Below are positions 59,888 to 64,000 of a stretch of DNA of 64,000 bases, piece after piece (position 1 is the stretch's first letter; each line of letters starts with the position of its first letter). Below the pieces are notes generated by a model. The model was not told where the DNA came from, made no database searches, and worked only from the letters and a program-made list of their open reading frames with translations. Location: assembly GCF_017916475.1 (NCBI RefSeq), contig NZ_JAFMTB010000001.1, forward strand, positions 1,976,352-2,040,351, written 5' to 3'. Both the position numbers and the translations under genes were made by a program. Origin of the DNA: Patulibacter sp. SYSU D01012. GTDB lineage: Bacteria; Actinomycetota; Thermoleophilia; Solirubrobacterales; Solirubrobacteraceae.

Positions 59888-60489
59888 TCGGCGGACGCCT
59901 GCGGACCGGCGAGCTGCTGGCGTCCCTCGGCCTGCTCGGCCTGCTCGCCACGCTCTTCCTGCGGCTCTTCGCGGTCGACGCCGACGGCGCGTGCGCGGAC
60001 GACCCGATCTCGCCGCCCGTCTGCGCCGACACGATCCGCGAGCACGCCACCGGGCTGGGACGCGGCTGGGGGACGCTCGGTCACCCGTGGCTCGAGCTCG
60101 TCGCGATCGCGGCCGCGTGGCTGCTGGTCGTCGTCGTCCTGGCCGTGCGGGCGCGCGCCGGCCGGCCGACCTACGGCGCGGTGGTCTCGACCGTGCTCGG
60201 GGTGTTCGTCGTCGGGCTCGTGCTGCTGCTGACGGCGATCCGCTCCCTGCTGGCGCAGCCCGGGGCCGGATACCGCCTCCCCGACGGCACGGTCGTCACC
60301 GTCGGCACGAGCGTCGCCGCGGGCGGCTGGCTGCTGCTCGCGTCGCTCCTCGTCGGGCTCGTCGGGCTGTGGGTCGCGATCGCGGACGACCGGCCCCGGG
60401 CGAGCGAGGGCGCGCTCGCCCCGCCGCCCGAGCGGCTCGCCCCGTCGCGGCGCGACGCGCCGACGGCAGCGGCCGAGCCCGGCGCCTGA
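59884..60489 (+). CDS. Small membrane protein downstream of folD (unknown)
   Basis: 201 residues with four hydrophobic segments (about 12-30, 70-87, 98-118 and 140-163), an extracellular loop with two cysteines (GACADD and PVCADT) between the first two, and a cytoplasmic Pro/Arg/Ala-rich tail. No family is recognised. It overlaps folD (GTGA) and thus shares its transcript. A helper role in membrane homeostasis can only be guessed. Confidence 0.65.
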   Translation: MIGGRLRTGELLASLGLLGLLATLFLRLFAVDADGACADDPISPPVCADTIREHATGLGRGWGTLGHPWLELVAIAAAWLLVVVVLAVRARAGRPTYGAVVSTVLGVFVVGLVLLLTAIRSLLAQPGAGYRLPDGTVVTVGTSVAAGGWLLLASLLVGLVGLWVAIADDRPRASEGALAPPPERLAPSRRDAPTAAAEPGA

Positions 60490-60602
60490 TCGCGGTCCGC
60501 CCGTCCCCGGACCCGGGGCCGGCCACGCGCGTCCGCCCGACCGCACGGGACCCCGACGCCCGCGTCGGCCCCGGCGCGTCCGCCCACGGCAGGGCCGCGG
60601 AC

Positions 60603-60608
60603 TACCAT
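60603..60608 (+). promoter_or_regulatory. -10-like element TACCAT upstream of gatC
   Basis: TACCAT ends nine bases before ATG 60618, suggesting a separate, nearly leaderless transcript for gatCAB. Confidence 0.4.
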
Positions 60609-60617
60609 GGGCCGGGC

Positions 60618-60902
60618 ATGATCGACCGCGACACCGTCCTACACGTCGCCACGCTCTCCCGGTTGGAGCTGCACGACGACGAGATCGAGCCGATGGCGCG
60701 CGAGCTGTCCGCCGTCCTCGGCCACCTCGAGACCATCTCGGAGCTCGACCTGGAGGGCGTCGAGCCGACCGCGCACGTCGTGGCCGGCCAGGGCCTGCTG
60801 CGCGCCGACGAGCCGCACCGCTCGCTCGACCGCGACGTGGCCCTCGCGCAGGCGCCCGACGCGACCGACGACGGCTTCCGCGTCCCGAGCCCGCAGGCCT
60901 GA
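60618..60902 (+). CDS. gatC: Asp-tRNA(Asn)/Glu-tRNA(Gln) amidotransferase subunit C
   Basis: 94 residues. GatC stabilises the GatA-GatB interface of the transamidosome. Seen: [40 protein letters not shown] and [16 protein letters not shown], typical of the family. ATG 60618 fits the known start. gatA follows after four bases. Confidence 0.93.
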   Translation: MIDRDTVLHVATLSRLELHDDEIEPMARELSAVLGHLETISELDLEGVEPTAHVVAGQGLLRADEPHRSLDRDVALAQAPDATDDGFRVPSPQA

Positions 60903-60906
60903 GCGC

Positions 60907-62381
60907 ATGACCGATCCGATCTCCCTCTCCGTCGTCGAGGCGGCGGCGGCGCTGCGCCGCGGCGACCTCGGCCAGGACGAGCTCTTCGCCGCGTACCGCG
61001 ACCGCGCCGCCGCGGACGACACGAACGCCTTCACGTGGCTGGCGGACGACGCGGGCTCCGCGCTCGCGGGCCGCGACCGGCCCGGCACCGACAGCGTGCT
61101 CGCCGGCGTGCCGCTGGCGATCAAGGACCTGTTCTGCATCGAGGGCGTCCCGACGGCCTCGGCGTCGAACATCCTGCGCGGCTACCTGCCGCCCTACACC
61201 GCGACCGCCGTGCGCCGCCTGCAGGACGCCGGCGCCACGGTCCTGGGCAAGACGAACCAGGACGAGTTCGCGATGGGCTCGTCGAACGAGAACTCGGCGT
61301 TCGGCCCCGTCCGCAACCCGTGGGACCGCGAGCGCGTCCCCGGCGGCTCGTCCGGCGGCTCGGCCGCCGCGGTCGCCGCCGGCCTGGCGCCCGCGTCGAT
61401 CGGCACCGACACCGGCGGATCGGTCCGCCAGCCGGCCGCGCTCTGCGGCGTCGTGGGCCTGAAGCCGACGTACGGCACGGTCTCGCGCTTCGGCATGATC
61501 GCCTTCGCGTCGTCGCTCGACCAGGCCGGCCCGATCGCCCGCAACGTCGCGGACACGGCGCTGCTCTTCCGCGCCATGACCGGCCCGGCGGACCGCAACG
61601 ACTCCACGTCGATCGGCTGGGACACGAACAGCCACCCGCTCGACCTGCCGACCGCCGAGCGCCTGGACGGCGTGCGGATCGGCGTCCCCGTCGACCTGCT
61701 GGGCGAGGGCATCGAGCCCGGCGTCCGCGCGGCGTTCGACGCGGCGCTCCGCCAGGCGGAGGGCCTGGGCGCGACGGTCGTCGAGATCGCGCTGCCGCAC
61801 GCCCGCCACGCGCTCGCGGCGTACTACCTGCTCGCCCCGGCCGAGGCGTCGTCCAACCTGGCCCGCTTCGACGGGGTGCGCTACGGCAACCGCGCCGACA
61901 TCGACGGCGGCGGTCTGGTCGAGCTGTACACGAGGACCCGCCACGACGGCTTCGGCCCCGAGGTCAAGCGGCGCATCATGCTCGGCACGTACGCGCTGTC
62001 GAGCGGCTTCTACGACGCGTACTACCGGCGCGCGCAGCAGGTCCGCACGAAGATCGTCGAGGACTTCCGCGCCGCGCACGAGACGGTGGACCTGATCGCC
62101 ACGCCGACGAGCCCGACGGTCGCCTGGAAGCTGGGCGAGCGCACGGACGACCCGGTCGCGATGTACCAGGCCGACGTCACGACGCTGCCGTTCTCGCTGG
62201 CCGGCGTCCCGGCGATCTCGCTCCCCTGCGGCACGTCGGAGGGGCTGCCGGTCGGCCTGCAGCTGTCCGGGCCCGCGTTCAGCGAGCAGACGATCCTCGA
62301 CGCCGCGCACGCCCTCGAGGCGACGCTCGGCTTCGACGGCACCCCGGCGCGGACGGGCGCCGGCACGAAGGAGACCCGCTG

Positions 62382-62382
<1 letters not shown>
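60907..62382 (+). CDS. gatA: Asp-tRNA(Asn)/Glu-tRNA(Gln) amidotransferase subunit A
   Basis: 491 residues of the amidase-signature family. The Ser-cisSer-Lys triad: K73 in LAIKDLF, the cis-Ser in [12 protein letters not shown] (about 146-155) and the nucleophile Ser in [12 protein letters not shown]. GatA releases ammonia from glutamine (or asparagine), which passes to GatB. It overlaps gatB by one base (TGATG). The presence of the complete operon implies indirect synthesis of Gln-tRNA and/or Asn-tRNA. Confidence 0.95.
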
Positions 62383-63827
<1,445 letters not shown>

Positions 63828-63896
63828 GCCCGCGCCGGGCGGGGTGGTCGGCCCCGCCCGCGCGCTGCCGCCGGCCGGCCCACCGCCACCGTCCGA

Positions 63897-63936
63897 CCCG
63901 CCGCGGCGGACCGGGCGCCCGGTCCGCCGCGGCGGG
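63897..63936. terminator. 40-bp perfect palindrome after gatB
   Basis: Twenty bases read identically on the other strand with no spacer, centred at GGGC/GCCC (63913-63920), 70 bases after the gatB stop. In RNA the centre would open to a small loop on a very strong stem. Only one A-T pair interrupts the G-C pairs. It is the longest perfect palindrome I noticed in the window and could form a cruciform in DNA. Confidence 0.6.
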
Positions 63937-64000
63937 CGCCCGGCGGCGGCGGGCGCGGCGGCTCCGCCGACGGGCGGGATCCCGTCGGGGATGGCGCCCC

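Overview
The window is a very GC-rich, gene-dense actinobacterial chromosome segment. The complete mycofactocin cluster, an NDMA-dependent alcohol dehydrogenase of the Rxyl_3153 type, the abundance of FCD-type GntR, MmgE/PrpD and LLM genes and the base composition together suggest a member of the Thermoleophilia (Solirubrobacterales, for example a Patulibacter or Conexibacter relative). That placement is inference; no rRNA gene is present to settle it. Most genes sit in tight operons with ATGA, GTGA or TGATG overlaps, and almost all reading frames end in TGA.

Layout. 1-13.3 kb: arginine biosynthesis (argJ, cut by the window edge, then argB and argD; argG lies 6.6 kb further on), interrupted by an XRE-cupin regulator with an EamA exporter, a HEPN-like protein, a DUF4389 membrane protein, a nitrilase-family hydrolase, an anchored esterase and a CNNM/CorC membrane protein; two small genes and an ABC-F ATPase follow argG. 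13.3-23 kb: three tandem 47-bp hairpin repeats, dnaE, gltX, an HDOD-LuxR fusion, a VanZ-like protein, an Rrf2 regulator with cysK, and a queuosine salvage enzyme. 22.8-30.8 kb: mftR divergent from a complete mycofactocin operon mftA-B-C-D-E-F-G. 30.8-34.8 kb: a distinctly less GC-rich island with a membrane-anchored unknown protein and a two-gene unit of a TIM-barrel protein and a nucleotidyltransferase, plus about 1 kb with no convincing gene. 34.8-56.5 kb: a large catabolic locus. Its left arm, on the minus strand, holds two MmgE/PrpD proteins, an FAD dehydrogenase, an ABM protein and a Rid protein. A GntR gene sits between the arms. The right arm, on the plus strand, holds a PEP mutase/isocitrate lyase-family lyase, a hydantoinase-like amidohydrolase, an isochorismatase-fold amidase, a cupin, an MBL hydrolase, a sugar-type ABC importer, the NDMA-dependent alcohol dehydrogenase, two aldehyde dehydrogenases, a second GntR, two SDRs and an LLM flavoprotein. 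56.5-64 kb: housekeeping genes pcrA, folD, a small membrane protein and gatC-gatA-gatB, closed by a 40-bp perfect palindrome.

How the parts connect. The catabolic locus encodes its own uptake system, regulators and oxidation steps. Its alcohol dehydrogenase belongs to a family whose NADH is tightly bound and is thought to be re-oxidised through mycofactocin, so the cofactor cluster 18 kb upstream plausibly serves it. The substrate cannot be read from the sequence.

A recurring regulatory theme is leaderless or near-leaderless transcription. At over a dozen operon starts a -10-like hexamer with A at position 2 and T at position 6 (TAGCCT, TACCCT, TATCCT, TAGCGT and similar) ends 6-10 nt before the start codon. 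Long GC-only palindromes follow several genes.
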